Positions 46,459-55,122 of a stretch of 64,000 nucleotides of DNA are shown here, piece after piece (the first letter of the stretch is position 1; each line of letters opens with the position of its first letter). Below the pieces are notes generated by a model. It was not told where the DNA came from, ran no database searches, and was given only the letters and a program-made list of their open reading frames with translations. Made by a program: the position numbers and the translations under genes. Origin of the DNA: Xanthomonas dyei (GTDB taxonomy: Bacteria > Pseudomonadota > Gammaproteobacteria > Xanthomonadales > Xanthomonadaceae). The DNA lies in NCBI RefSeq assembly GCF_002939865.1, contig NZ_MDEE01000017.1, positions 1-64,000 on the forward strand. Reading direction: 5' to 3'.

Positions 46459-47229
46459 ATGTCGTGTACTTCCCTGATCGCGCGCGGCGCGCTGCTTGCC
46501 GCGTTGGCAACCCTGGTCGGCTGCGGCGGCAGCAAGGGCGACAGCATGCTGATGCGCGAGTCGTTCAACTCCGACGACACCTATTCGCGCAGCGTGGCGG
46601 CCAGTTCGCCGCAAGCCTGCGAAGCCGCACGACGCGTGCTGTTGAGCCAGGGCTACGCCGTGACGCGTGCCGACGCTGCGGCGGTGGAAGGCAGCAAGAA
46701 CTTCCAGCTGAAGGAAGCCGACCAGAGCGAGCAGCTCAATCTGCGCATTTCCTGCGCGGCACAGGATGGCGGCAAGGCGCAGATCTTCGTCAGCGCGCTG
46801 CAGGATCGATACGCATTGAAGAAGAGCTCGACCTCGGCCAGCGTCGGTGTCGGCGTGCTCGGCTCGTTGTCGTTGCCGGTGGGCAGCAGCGGCGATTCGC
46901 TCGTGCGCGTGTCCAGCACCACGGTGCAGGACGCGGCCTTCTACAAGCGCTTTTTCGAACGGCTGAATTCGTATCTGCCCAAGGTGACCGAAGCGGCGCC
47001 TGCTGCCGCCACCGCGATGCCTGCGCCGGTACCGGCAGCGCCGCACCCGCCGGCGGCGGCACCAGCCGCATCGCCGACACCGGCGGTCAGCGCGCCTGGT
47101 ACACCAGCCGCTGCAGCACCGAGCCCAACCACCGTCGAGCAGCCGCCGGTCGCGCCGTTGCCGGTCGAAGCGCAGGACCCGCCGCCGGCGCCGGCCAACG
47201 TGCCGCAGGAACCTGCCACGCAGCCGTGA
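46459..47229 (+). CDS. DUF2242 lipoprotein
   Basis: 256 residues. Signal peptide and lipobox LVGC (MSCTSLIARGALLAALATLVGC). The DUF2242 body (SPQACEAARRVLLSQGYAVT, NFQLKEADQSEQLNLRISC) is followed by a long Pro/Ala-rich tail from about residue 175. Envelope location is expected. No function is assigned to this family. Confidence 0.8.
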   Translation: MSCTSLIARGALLAALATLVGCGGSKGDSMLMRESFNSDDTYSRSVAASSPQACEAARRVLLSQGYAVTRADAAAVEGSKNFQLKEADQSEQLNLRISCAAQDGGKAQIFVSALQDRYALKKSSTSASVGVGVLGSLSLPVGSSGDSLVRVSSTTVQDAAFYKRFFERLNSYLPKVTEAAPAAATAMPAPVPAAPHPPAAAPAASPTPAVSAPGTPAAAAPSPTTVEQPPVAPLPVEAQDPPPAPANVPQEPATQP

Positions 47230-47353
47230 CGCGCGATTCACGCACCGGTCCAAAGCCTGAATAGAGGGGTTTGCGCTTCACGTTGTGTTCTCGACCGACT
47301 GGCCAGAGTGCAACCATGGCTCGCCGAATCGGCGAGAACGATGGAGACGTACG

Positions 47354-47731
47354 ATGAAAATGCGCAATTCCCTGATGGGTATGTCCCTGATCGCTCTGAT
47401 GGCGACGAGCACCTTCGCGCAAGCGCAGAACTACTCGCAGCACCGCTATACGACGGCAGACGAAGGCCGCAGGTTCAATGACGGCACCCGCGTGCGCTGC
47501 AAGAACGTCGAGGTGCAAAAGAACTCCACCGACCCGAATCGCATTGGTGGCACGCTTGCAGGTGCGGCCATCGGCGGTCTGCTGGGTAACCAAGTTGGTG
47601 GCGGTAACGGCAAGAAGCTCGCTACCGTGGCAGGCGCGGTGGCTGGTGGCGCGGCAGGCCGCACCATCCAGGGCAATCGTCAGCAGGCCAATGGCAATCG
47701 TCAGGTCGAGCGCGTCTGCGAACGCCGCTGA
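47354..47731 (+). CDS. Exported glycine-zipper protein
   Basis: 125 residues. Signal peptide MKMRNSLMGMSLIALMATSTFAQA, short charged segment, then a double glycine zipper (GGTLAGAAIGGLLGNQVGGG and AGAVAGGAAGRTIQG) and a polar C-terminus with NRQVERVCERR. Resembles the 2TM glycine-zipper (SlyB/17 kDa antigen) envelope proteins, but has no lipobox. Followed by a clear terminator. Confidence 0.8.
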   Translation: MKMRNSLMGMSLIALMATSTFAQAQNYSQHRYTTADEGRRFNDGTRVRCKNVEVQKNSTDPNRIGGTLAGAAIGGLLGNQVGGGNGKKLATVAGAVAGGAAGRTIQGNRQQANGNRQVERVCERR

Positions 47732-47752
47732 GCTTGATGAAGTGACGCTACG

Positions 47753-47778
47753 AGCCCCGGCCCTGCCGGGGCTTTCTT
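47753..47778 (+). terminator. Rho-independent terminator
   Basis: AGCCCCGGC, CCT loop, GCCGGGGCT then TTCTT. Lies 22 bases after the glycine-zipper gene. Confidence 0.85.
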
Positions 47779-47907
47779 GTATTGCAGGAGCAGCGCCGTG
47801 CTGCCGATCCACCTCTCCGATCAATGAGTGCATCCCGGGTGCAGAGCAGACGATGGCTGCCGCGACCGGCGCGCGCAGTGCGTGAGCCGCAGGCGGCAGG
47901 CCGCCGC

Positions 47908-49221
47908 ATGACCGTGCTGCTCTGTGCCGTGGCGCTGTGCGGTCTGCAGCTGTCGCAAGTGGCCGCTGCTGCGCCAAGTCAAACGGCCAGCGCGGCCGCA
48001 CCCGATTGCGTGGAAGCGCTGTTGCGGCGATTGGGGTGGAGCATCAACAGTGCGGCGGTCAGCGCGCCAATGATCCAGCGCGGCGCACCCTGCACGCGGG
48101 GCTCGCTTGACCAGGCGCGCGCAGCGGGCGATCTGCAGATCACACTGCCGGCCGGCTGGGACACGCAGCAACGCGGCGCAGCGCTGAGAGCATTGCTGGA
48201 CGATACCGCCAGCCAGTGCGCCTACGGATTCGACGTTGGCGCTGCCACACGGCGCGCCGTCGCCCAGTTGCAAGACAATCCGCATTACCGGTTTTCTGCG
48301 CTGCAACTGGGCTGGATCGGCTTCGGCTGGCGTGGCGCCGCTGCACAGGGCTGGAGTGGATTCAAGAGCTTCGGCCGCGGCTATCAGCCACGCGGCAGCA
48401 ATGCGCAGGCGCTGGACGCGTTCTATCGCGGGCAGGTGCGTTCCGAATGCGGCGTGGGGCGGCAGGTCGCCCAGCTCGCCACGCAGCGCGAGCTGTATGG
48501 CGATGCCGGATTCGATCAGGTATTCACCCCAGGCGAACTGTCGATCGGTACATTTTTGACCCTGCACGACACCGACAGCATCCTGCTCGGCGCACATGCC
48601 GGCGAATTTTTTGCCGACGGCAAGGCGGTGAAGACCTCCCGGCTCGGACGCCAGGCGTTCGTCGGTGCACCCGGCTTCATCGCGCATGTATTCGACAAGG
48701 CATATCTGGACGACATCCATAACCAGGCCGAAAACTTTGTGGTGGTGGATGTCAGCGATGCGGCGGCGCAGGCGCTTGCCCGGCACGGCGGCTTTGCGCA
48801 CTACGACGCGCTCAACCGGCAGATCTGGGAGCTTTCCAGGCAGCTGCGCGGGCCCGGCAAACGACGGTTCGAGCGGTTGCTGTACGAGCGCGACGCGGCG
48901 TTGCGGGCAACGCTGGACCCGCAGCAACAGGCGCGCTTGCAGGAACTGCAGACGTTGCTGGACGACCCGTTCTATCAAGGCTTTCTGGTGTACGTGCACC
49001 CCAAAGGCACCAAGCCGATCGGCTATCACGTCGCGCGCCTGCTCGATCGCAACCCGCGCACGCCGTATGCAATCGAGCTGACCTTGCACACTCTGCGCAC
49101 CACCTTGTACTGGCGATGGATCGATTGGCAACTGCAACAGTGCGGCGCCAGCACCGTCACGGAACAATCCATTGAAAATTCCGCCACGCCGGCGTACGCC
49201 CGGCGTGGCACCCTGCACTGA
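47908..49221 (+). CDS. Exported protein of unknown function
   Basis: 437 residues from the start that gives a proper signal peptide (MTVLLCAVALCGLQLSQVAAAAP). An upstream ATG at 47824 would add an arginine-rich leader. The mature part has no family I recognise with confidence. Visible features: RSECGVGRQVAQLATQRELYG with an isolated Glu-Cys pair, FTPGELSIGTFLTLHDTDSILLG, and a C-terminal helical half. A transglutaminase- or protease-like fold is conceivable but unproven. It stands between a terminator and the 6-phosphogluconate dehydrogenase gene. Confidence 0.6.
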   Translation: MTVLLCAVALCGLQLSQVAAAAPSQTASAAAPDCVEALLRRLGWSINSAAVSAPMIQRGAPCTRGSLDQARAAGDLQITLPAGWDTQQRGAALRALLDDTASQCAYGFDVGAATRRAVAQLQDNPHYRFSALQLGWIGFGWRGAAAQGWSGFKSFGRGYQPRGSNAQALDAFYRGQVRSECGVGRQVAQLATQRELYGDAGFDQVFTPGELSIGTFLTLHDTDSILLGAHAGEFFADGKAVKTSRLGRQAFVGAPGFIAHVFDKAYLDDIHNQAENFVVVDVSDAAAQALARHGGFAHYDALNRQIWELSRQLRGPGKRRFERLLYERDAALRATLDPQQQARLQELQTLLDDPFYQGFLVYVHPKGTKPIGYHVARLLDRNPRTPYAIELTLHTLRTTLYWRWIDWQLQQCGASTVTEQSIENSATPAYARRGTLH

Positions 49222-49241
49222 TCAGATCATGAGGAGTGGTT

Positions 49242-50183
49242 ATGGAACTGGGTATGGTGGGGTTGGGTCGCATGGGGGCCAACATGGCCGAGCGTCTGGT
49301 GCACGGCGGGCATCGTGTGCACGGCTACGATCCGGGCGCGAGCGCGCGTAGCGGCGCACAGGCCAAGGGCATTGTCACTGCCGATGCGCTGGCAGCGCTG
49401 GTCTCTGCGCTGCCGAGCCCGCGCGTGGTGTGGCTGATGGTGCCGGCGGGCAAGATCGTCGACGACACGCTGGCGCAACTGCTGCCGTTGTTGCAGGCCG
49501 GCGACATCGTCATCGATGGCGGCAATTCGTATTACAAGGATTCGCAGCGTCGCGCGGCGCAATTGCAGGAAAGCGCTATTGCGTTCGTCGACTGCGGCAC
49601 CAGCGGTGGCGTCTGGGGCTTGAAGGAAGGCTATAGCCTGATGGTGGGCGGGCAAGAGGCTGCAGTGACCACGCTGCATCCGATCCTGGCCACGCTGGCG
49701 CCTGCGCCGGACAAGGGCTGGGGGCGGGTGGGCCCGAGCGGTGCCGGCCACTTCACCAAGATGGTTCACAACGGCATCGAGTACGGAATGATGCAGGCCT
49801 ACGCCGAAGGCTTCGCACTGATGCAGCACAAGACCGATTTTGCGCTGGATCTGCACCAGGTCTCGGAGATCTGGCGCGACGGTAGCGTGGTGCGTTCGTG
49901 GTTGCTGGACCTGACCGCCGATGCGCTGCAACACAACCCGACCATGGACGGTATCGCGCCGTTCGTAGCCGACTCGGGCGAGGGTCGCTGGACGGTGGCC
50001 GAGGCGATCGACCTGGAAGTGTCCGCGCCGATCATCACGTTGTCGCTGATGGAGCGGCTGCGTTCGCGCGACAAGGATTCGTTTACCGACAAATTGCTGG
50101 CGGCCATGCGCAACCAGTTCGGCGGCCATGCAGTGAAGACCACCACCGCTGCAGCGCCGACGATCGGCAGCAAGGACGCGTAA
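49242..50183 (+). CDS. gnd: 6-phosphogluconate dehydrogenase, short decarboxylating type
   Basis: 313 residues. Oxidises 6-phosphogluconate to ribulose 5-phosphate and CO2. The short form (about 300 residues, YqeC/GndA type) is usually NAD-preferring. Motifs: MVGLGRMGANMAERL (Rossmann), VIDGGNSYYKDS, CGTSGGVWGLKEGYSLMVGG, and GPSGAGHFTKMVHNGIEYGMM with the catalytic Lys. The ATG at 49242 is preferred to a GTG at 49236 because GAGGAG is correctly spaced from it. Confidence 0.93.
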   Translation: MELGMVGLGRMGANMAERLVHGGHRVHGYDPGASARSGAQAKGIVTADALAALVSALPSPRVVWLMVPAGKIVDDTLAQLLPLLQAGDIVIDGGNSYYKDSQRRAAQLQESAIAFVDCGTSGGVWGLKEGYSLMVGGQEAAVTTLHPILATLAPAPDKGWGRVGPSGAGHFTKMVHNGIEYGMMQAYAEGFALMQHKTDFALDLHQVSEIWRDGSVVRSWLLDLTADALQHNPTMDGIAPFVADSGEGRWTVAEAIDLEVSAPIITLSLMERLRSRDKDSFTDKLLAAMRNQFGGHAVKTTTAAAPTIGSKDA

Positions 50184-50523
50184 GCGCGTCGCACAGATGG
50201 CCGCGATTGCCGACCGGCATCGCGGTCGTTGCTCGATTGGAATGCGCTCGATCCGCCTGCGCGTTCTACGCGTGGGCGATGCTGCTCACGATGTGTGTCG
50301 CTCGACCCTCAGCGGCCACGGTTTTATTTCAGATCTGCGTGCCTGATGTAGCGCGTGTTCGGCGGCTAAAAGCCATGGCGCGGTGCGCCAATGCGATGCA
50401 GCGACGCTGCGTGTGCATGCGTCACGCGTATGGCACGGTTTTAAGTCGGCAGCGCACGATGGCCAAACATTGTCATGCATCGGCTGCACGCCTTACGCGC
50501 GCAAGCAGCCGATGCCTTTGTCA
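50184..50523. other. Intergenic region between convergent genes
   Basis: 340 bases. An imperfect hairpin ccgcgattgcc / ggcatcgcgg at about 50202-50226 may end gnd transcription. No gene is supported. Confidence 0.5.
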
Positions 50524-51582
50524 TCAAAGCGTGCGCTTACCATCCAGCCATTGCACCTGCCCGGTCGCAGCGCTGTGCTGCGCCAGTTCCAGCAAGTGCA
50601 TGAGTTGTACCGCTTCTGCGCCATCGACCGGTGCCGGGCCGGTGCCTGCCAACGCATCGCGGAAGGCCGCATAGCACTGCCGGTAATCGCCGGCCTGATT
50701 CTCGGGTTGATGGGTGTGTACGCGGCCTTCTTCATCCACGCGGGTGAGCGTGCCCGGCAACGGATCCACGCCCCAGCCCACCGTGCCCGGGCGTCGCCCG
50801 GCGCGCAGCTGGTCTTCCTGGGTGTCCAGGCCGTGCTTGAGATAACTGCCGCGTGTGCCATGCACGGCAAACCGCAGGCGGTTGTTGGCGACCAGCGAGC
50901 CGGCATGCAGGATCGCGCGCAGCCGCGGGTAGTGCAGGGTGACGTGGAAATAATCGTCGCTGCGCGCCTGGCTGCGCTGGCGCTGCAAATCCGCAGCGAT
51001 CGCCTGCGGTGCGCCGAACAGTTGCAAAGCCTGGTCGAGCAGATGCGGCCCCAGGTCGTACCACAGGCCGGCACCGGGGATGTCGCTTTCGCGCCAGCGG
51101 TCGCGGACCTGCGGCCGATAGCGGTCGAAGTGCGAATGAAATTCCACTACCTCGCCGAGTTGGCCTTCGTCGATCAGGCGTCGCACGGTGAGAAAGTCGG
51201 CATCCCAGCGTCGGTTCTGGAACACGCTGATGATGCGCCCGGCAGCTGCTGCAGCGTCGACCATGGCGCGCGCTTGCGCGGCGTCCAGGGCGAAGGGTTT
51301 GTCGACCAGCACATGCTTGCCCGCGGCCAGCGCCTGCAACGCGAAGGGCGCGTGCGTTTGATTGGGCGTGGCAAGCACCACCGCGTCTAGCGCGGGGTCG
51401 GCCAACGCACTGTCGAGGTCGGCAACGACGGTGACCTCGGGGAAATCGGCTTGTACCTGCTGCGATTTGGAAGAGACCACGCTGTGCAAGCGCAGCCCTG
51501 GCGTGCTGGCGATCAGCGGCGCATGGAAGGTGTGGCCGGCATAGCCGTAGCCGACGACAGCCAGATTGAACGGTTTAGCCAT
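50524..51582 (-). CDS. Gfo/Idh/MocA-family oxidoreductase
   Basis: 352 residues. N-terminal NAD(P) Rossmann fold with VVGYGYAGHTFHAPLI, the EKP-type motif seen here as VLVDKPFALDAAQA, and the substrate domain with GAGLWYDLGPHLLDQAL containing the catalytic Asp/His region. Closest in look to the YgjR/YdgJ group acting on sugars or inositols. The substrate is undetermined. It is convergent with gnd. Confidence 0.88.
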   Translation of the reverse strand: MAKPFNLAVVGYGYAGHTFHAPLIASTPGLRLHSVVSSKSQQVQADFPEVTVVADLDSALADPALDAVVLATPNQTHAPFALQALAAGKHVLVDKPFALDAAQARAMVDAAAAAGRIISVFQNRRWDADFLTVRRLIDEGQLGEVVEFHSHFDRYRPQVRDRWRESDIPGAGLWYDLGPHLLDQALQLFGAPQAIAADLQRQRSQARSDDYFHVTLHYPRLRAILHAGSLVANNRLRFAVHGTRGSYLKHGLDTQEDQLRAGRRPGTVGWGVDPLPGTLTRVDEEGRVHTHQPENQAGDYRQCYAAFRDALAGTGPAPVDGAEAVQLMHLLELAQHSAATGQVQWLDGKRTL

Positions 51583-51731
51583 TGAAAACGGTTCATCGCA
51601 ACGAACGAAGGAGTGTGCATGTTATTGCACACACCCGTGTGCGCCGGGTTCACAACCTCTGCATGCAACGGTCACGTGTACGCGACGACCACCACCGCAA
51701 GCTGCAGCCACATTCAACAGGAGCGATTCGA

Positions 51732-52103
51732 ATGAAGAACATGATGCATGCACGTAAGCTGTTGGCGCTGGCGTTGTCGCTCGGCCTGACCCTGGGTGCT
51801 TCGCAGGCATTCGCCGCACCGCAGGACATGGGCGCGCACAAAGATCACGCCGCCGGTATGAATGAATCCAAGAAGCCGGTTACCGATACCTGGATCACCA
51901 CCAAGGTCAAGGCCGATCTGCTGGCCACCGACAATGTGTCCGGCACCGACGTCAAGGTGGAGACCAAGAACGGCATCGTGATGTTGACCGGTTCGGTTGC
52001 GACCCAGGCTGAGCACGACAAGGCCGTGGCTGTCGCCAAGGGCATCGAAGGCGTCAAGAGCGTAAAGTCGACCGGCCTGAAGGTCGTCGCTGCGAAGAAG
52101 TAA
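51732..52103 (+). CDS. BON-domain periplasmic protein (OsmY-like)
   Basis: 123 residues. Signal peptide MKNMMHARKLLALALSLGLT to AFA, then one BON domain (ITTKVKADLLATDNVSGTDV, VMLTGSVATQAEHDKAVAVA, GVKSVKSTGLKV). BON proteins bind phospholipid at envelope lesions or under osmotic stress. caggag is found 8 bases before the ATG. A terminator follows. Confidence 0.9.
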   Translation: MKNMMHARKLLALALSLGLTLGASQAFAAPQDMGAHKDHAAGMNESKKPVTDTWITTKVKADLLATDNVSGTDVKVETKNGIVMLTGSVATQAEHDKAVAVAKGIEGVKSVKSTGLKVVAAKK

Positions 52104-52160
52104 GCGCAGCCGCTGCGAATGCCGGGCCAGCTGCGGCGAGGCGGCTGAACCGGGCACCAG

Positions 52161-52186
52161 GCGCACTCTACGGAGTGCGCTTTTTT
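52161..52186 (+). terminator. Rho-independent terminator of the BON-domain gene
   Basis: GCGCACTC, TACG tetraloop, GAGTGCGC, TTTTTT. Confidence 0.9.
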
Positions 52187-52870
52187 ATTGGGGCGTTTTA
52201 CTCGGCGCGCTTGCGCGATCAGCGGTGGAAGATGGCTTGCCGTGCGTTGCCGGCAGGCGCTGATTCGATGCGATGCCCAGCCCCTGCCCGCGACGTGGTG
52301 CTGGCCGCTCGGATCAGCGACGCGGCTTGTCGTCGTGCGGTGATTTGTTTGTCGGTGACGGACATCGACACGGCGGTCACGGTCTACAGCGATGCAGTGG
52401 GTGGGTATCAGGCCATGCCGTGACTCGGATCGTCGAAGACGACCGCGCCATCGGCGTGATCTGCAAGGATGTCTTCGGTACTGGCGGGGATCGCTTCGTG
52501 TCACGTGCCTATCGACTCACTTACCTATCGACGCGCGATCGCATTGGGTGAGCGCCTATGCGTGGCGGCGCGCAGGATCGGAGACAGCCAGGTGTGCAGG
52601 TGCTCAGCTGTGGTGTAGGCGTAGTCTGGCTGCAACGGGGCGTGTCGATTTGTCCGGCCGCTGGTGTCGCTCAGGGCCTATCGCTCGCCATGACGCCGAC
52701 AAACGGCGGGTTTCTCGCGCCATTTTCACCGTTGCTGCACTTATGATATGCCCATTCAGCTATGTCATGGCGATCACGGCATGTCTGAACCATTAATCTC
52801 GCTCGGGGCGTGATCGGAGACAATGCCGACTCGTCCTGGGCACGTGCAGCGAGCGGATACAGACCTAGCA
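52187..52870. other. Intergenic region upstream of the sensor kinase
   Basis: About 680 bases with only short, unconvincing open frames (for example 52175-52423 plus strand). G+C is lower than in neighbouring genes. It may hold gene remnants and the promoter of the three-gene signalling operon. Confidence 0.5.
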
Positions 52871-54682
52871 ATGCAGACAACGATCCAAGCAGACAAATGG
52901 GATCGCTGGCGCCTGCCCTCGTTGGCGGTTGCCGTGTGCCTGATTGTGGTGGTGCCGTCGTTGCTGCTGCAGCAGATGGCGCGCAACGCCAATCAGGCCG
53001 CGGTGTGGGTGTCGCATAGCCAGGAAGTGCAGGAGACCGCGCAACGGCTGGAAGCGGCGATGCGCGACACCGAATCGGCCGCGTTGATGCGCTCGCATGG
53101 CGTGGAGCGCCCGGCCTTGCTGGAACGCATGCGGCGTGGCCGGCGCGAGTCGCTGGCCGCGGTGGATCGGCTGATCGAACTGACCAAGGACAACCCTGCG
53201 CAGCAGGTGCGCATGGGGCGTATCCAGAGCACCATCGAGCGCCGGCTGTTGCTGGCCGAGCGCATCGCGGTGACCACCGGGCAGGATCAGATCCGCGCGT
53301 TGATCGACGATATGACCGTGAACAACCCGATCCGCGTGCTGATCGACGAGTTGCAAGGCGCCGAGGGCCGGTTGCTGGCCCTGCGCAACGGGCGTGCAGA
53401 CACCGAGCGCCTGCACTATGCGGTGTTGAGCTGGGCCGCGTTGGCGGTGCAGCTGCTGTTGCTGGCGACCGTCATCTGGTTGCTGCAGCGGCAAATCCGC
53501 CGCCGTCTTGCCGCCGAGCAGGAATATCTGCGCGCCAACGGCCGTGCCAGTTCGGTGTTGCAGACCGTGCGCGAGCCGATCGTGCTGCTGGATGCCAATC
53601 AACGCATCGTGCTGCACAACCCGGCTTTTGCCGAGTTGTACGGCCTGGAGGAGCGCGGCAACGAATTGATGGCGTTGGAAGATGTGGGCCACGGGGTCTG
53701 GCGCGATCCGCTGTTCCATCAGCGCCTGGCCGACGTGTTGCTGCGCGGCCGCGAGCTGTGGGACTTCGAGCATGAACAGCGCGCCGCCGATGGCGTGTTG
53801 CGCACCATGCTGATCAACGCCCGCCGCATGCCGTTGCCGGATACCGTCGACGAAGACGTGGTGCTGATGACGGTCAGCGACATCAGCCTGCAAAAGGCCT
53901 CGCAACTGCGCATCCAGGAGCTCAACCGGCAGATGGAGGGCAAGGTGGAGCAGGTGTCGGAGGTCAACCGCGAGCTGGAAGCCTTCAGCTATTCGGTATC
54001 GCACGACCTGCGCGCGCCGTTGCGCCACGTGGCCGGTTTTTCGGACAAGTTGGCGCGTCACCTGGGTGATGCGGCGGACGAAAAATCGCGTCACTACATG
54101 GAAGTGATCAGTTCCTCGGCGCGGCGCATGGCGTCGCTGATCGACGACCTGCTGGTGTATTCGCGCCTGGGACGCAGCGCGCTGCGCTTGCAGGCGGTGG
54201 ACATGCAATCGCTGGTGGCCGAGACGCGTGCGATCCTGGATTCGAACGTGCAGAGCGAAAATACCGGCCACCGTGTGGACTGGCAGATCGCTCCGCTGCC
54301 GGTGCTGGTGGCCGACGAAAACATGATGCGCCAGCTGTGGATGAATCTGCTGGGCAATGCGGTCAAGTACAGCGCCAAGCGCGAGGTGGCCAGGATCGAG
54401 GTCAGCTACACGCCGATGGCCGACGGCGGCCATCAGTTCAGCGTGAGCGACAACGGCGCAGGCTTCGACATGGAGTACAGCGGCAAGCTGTTTGGCGTGT
54501 TCCAGCGGTTGCACAAGGCCAGCGAATACGCTGGCACCGGCATCGGTCTGGCCAGCGTGCGTCGCGTGTTGACGCGTCACGGTGGCCGCATCTGGGCTGA
54601 AGGCGTCGTCGATGAAGGCGCCACGTTTTATTTCGAGCTTCCTCCTGCGCTTGAAGCGCCCAACAAAGAGTTCACTGTATGA
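52871..54682 (+). CDS. Membrane sensor histidine kinase (CHASE3-like, PAS, HisKA, HATPase)
   Basis: 603 residues. Two transmembrane helices (about 15-33 and 183-205) flank a 150-residue periplasmic helical bundle of CHASE3 type. A PAS domain (about 225-340), coiled coil, HisKA with phospho-acceptor H378 (SVSHDLRAPLRH), and HATPase with N, G1 and G2 boxes (LWMNLLGNAVKYS, VSDNGAGFDM, GTGIGLASV) follow. The arrangement resembles phytochrome-like kinases that work with Rcp1-type regulators, and exactly such a regulator follows with an ATGA overlap. The signal is unknown. Confidence 0.92.
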   Translation: MQTTIQADKWDRWRLPSLAVAVCLIVVVPSLLLQQMARNANQAAVWVSHSQEVQETAQRLEAAMRDTESAALMRSHGVERPALLERMRRGRRESLAAVDRLIELTKDNPAQQVRMGRIQSTIERRLLLAERIAVTTGQDQIRALIDDMTVNNPIRVLIDELQGAEGRLLALRNGRADTERLHYAVLSWAALAVQLLLLATVIWLLQRQIRRRLAAEQEYLRANGRASSVLQTVREPIVLLDANQRIVLHNPAFAELYGLEERGNELMALEDVGHGVWRDPLFHQRLADVLLRGRELWDFEHEQRAADGVLRTMLINARRMPLPDTVDEDVVLMTVSDISLQKASQLRIQELNRQMEGKVEQVSEVNRELEAFSYSVSHDLRAPLRHVAGFSDKLARHLGDAADEKSRHYMEVISSSARRMASLIDDLLVYSRLGRSALRLQAVDMQSLVAETRAILDSNVQSENTGHRVDWQIAPLPVLVADENMMRQLWMNLLGNAVKYSAKREVARIEVSYTPMADGGHQFSVSDNGAGFDMEYSGKLFGVFQRLHKASEYAGTGIGLASVRRVLTRHGGRIWAEGVVDEGATFYFELPPALEAPNKEFTV

Positions 54683-55119
54683 CCGCCATTCGTACCATTC
54701 TTCTGGCAGAAGACAGCCTGGCCGATGCGGAGATGGCGGTCGACGCCCTGCGCGACGCCCGGCTGGCCAACCCGATCGTGCACGTCGAAGACGGCGTGGA
54801 AGCCATGGACTACCTATTGCGCCGTGGCGCGTATGCCGACCGCGAGGAAGGCCTGCCGGCGGTGCTACTGCTGGACATCAAGATGCCGCGCCTGGATGGG
54901 CTGGAAGTGCTTAAGCAGGTGCGTAGCGATGAGGCACTCAAGCGCCTTCCGGTGGTGATCCTGTCGTCGTCGCGCGAAGAGAGCGATCTTGCCCGCAGCT
55001 GGGACCTGGGCGTCAACGCCTATGTGGTCAAGCCGGTGGATGTCGATCAGTTCTTTACTGCGGTCAAGACGCTCGGCACGTTCTGGGCGGTGATCAATCA
55101 GGCACCGGAGCTGGACTGA
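54679..55119 (+). CDS. Single-domain response regulator (Rcp1 type)
   Basis: 146 residues, only a receiver domain. Acidic pocket LAEDSLADAE, phospho-acceptor D66 (LLLDIKMPRLDG), switch Ser in VILSSSREESD and Lys in VVKPVDVDQF. No output domain, so it probably relays phosphate or binds a partner. Sandwiched between the kinase and the hybrid protein, with overlaps or a gap of 3 bases. Confidence 0.93.
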   Translation: MTAIRTILLAEDSLADAEMAVDALRDARLANPIVHVEDGVEAMDYLLRRGAYADREEGLPAVLLLDIKMPRLDGLEVLKQVRSDEALKRLPVVILSSSREESDLARSWDLGVNAYVVKPVDVDQFFTAVKTLGTFWAVINQAPELD

Positions 55120-55122
55120 CCC

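Noticed and set aside
52175..52423. Open frame of 82 codons after the BON-domain terminator
   Set aside because: It starts inside the terminator and shows no recognisable domain; a gene remnant is possible but not supportable.
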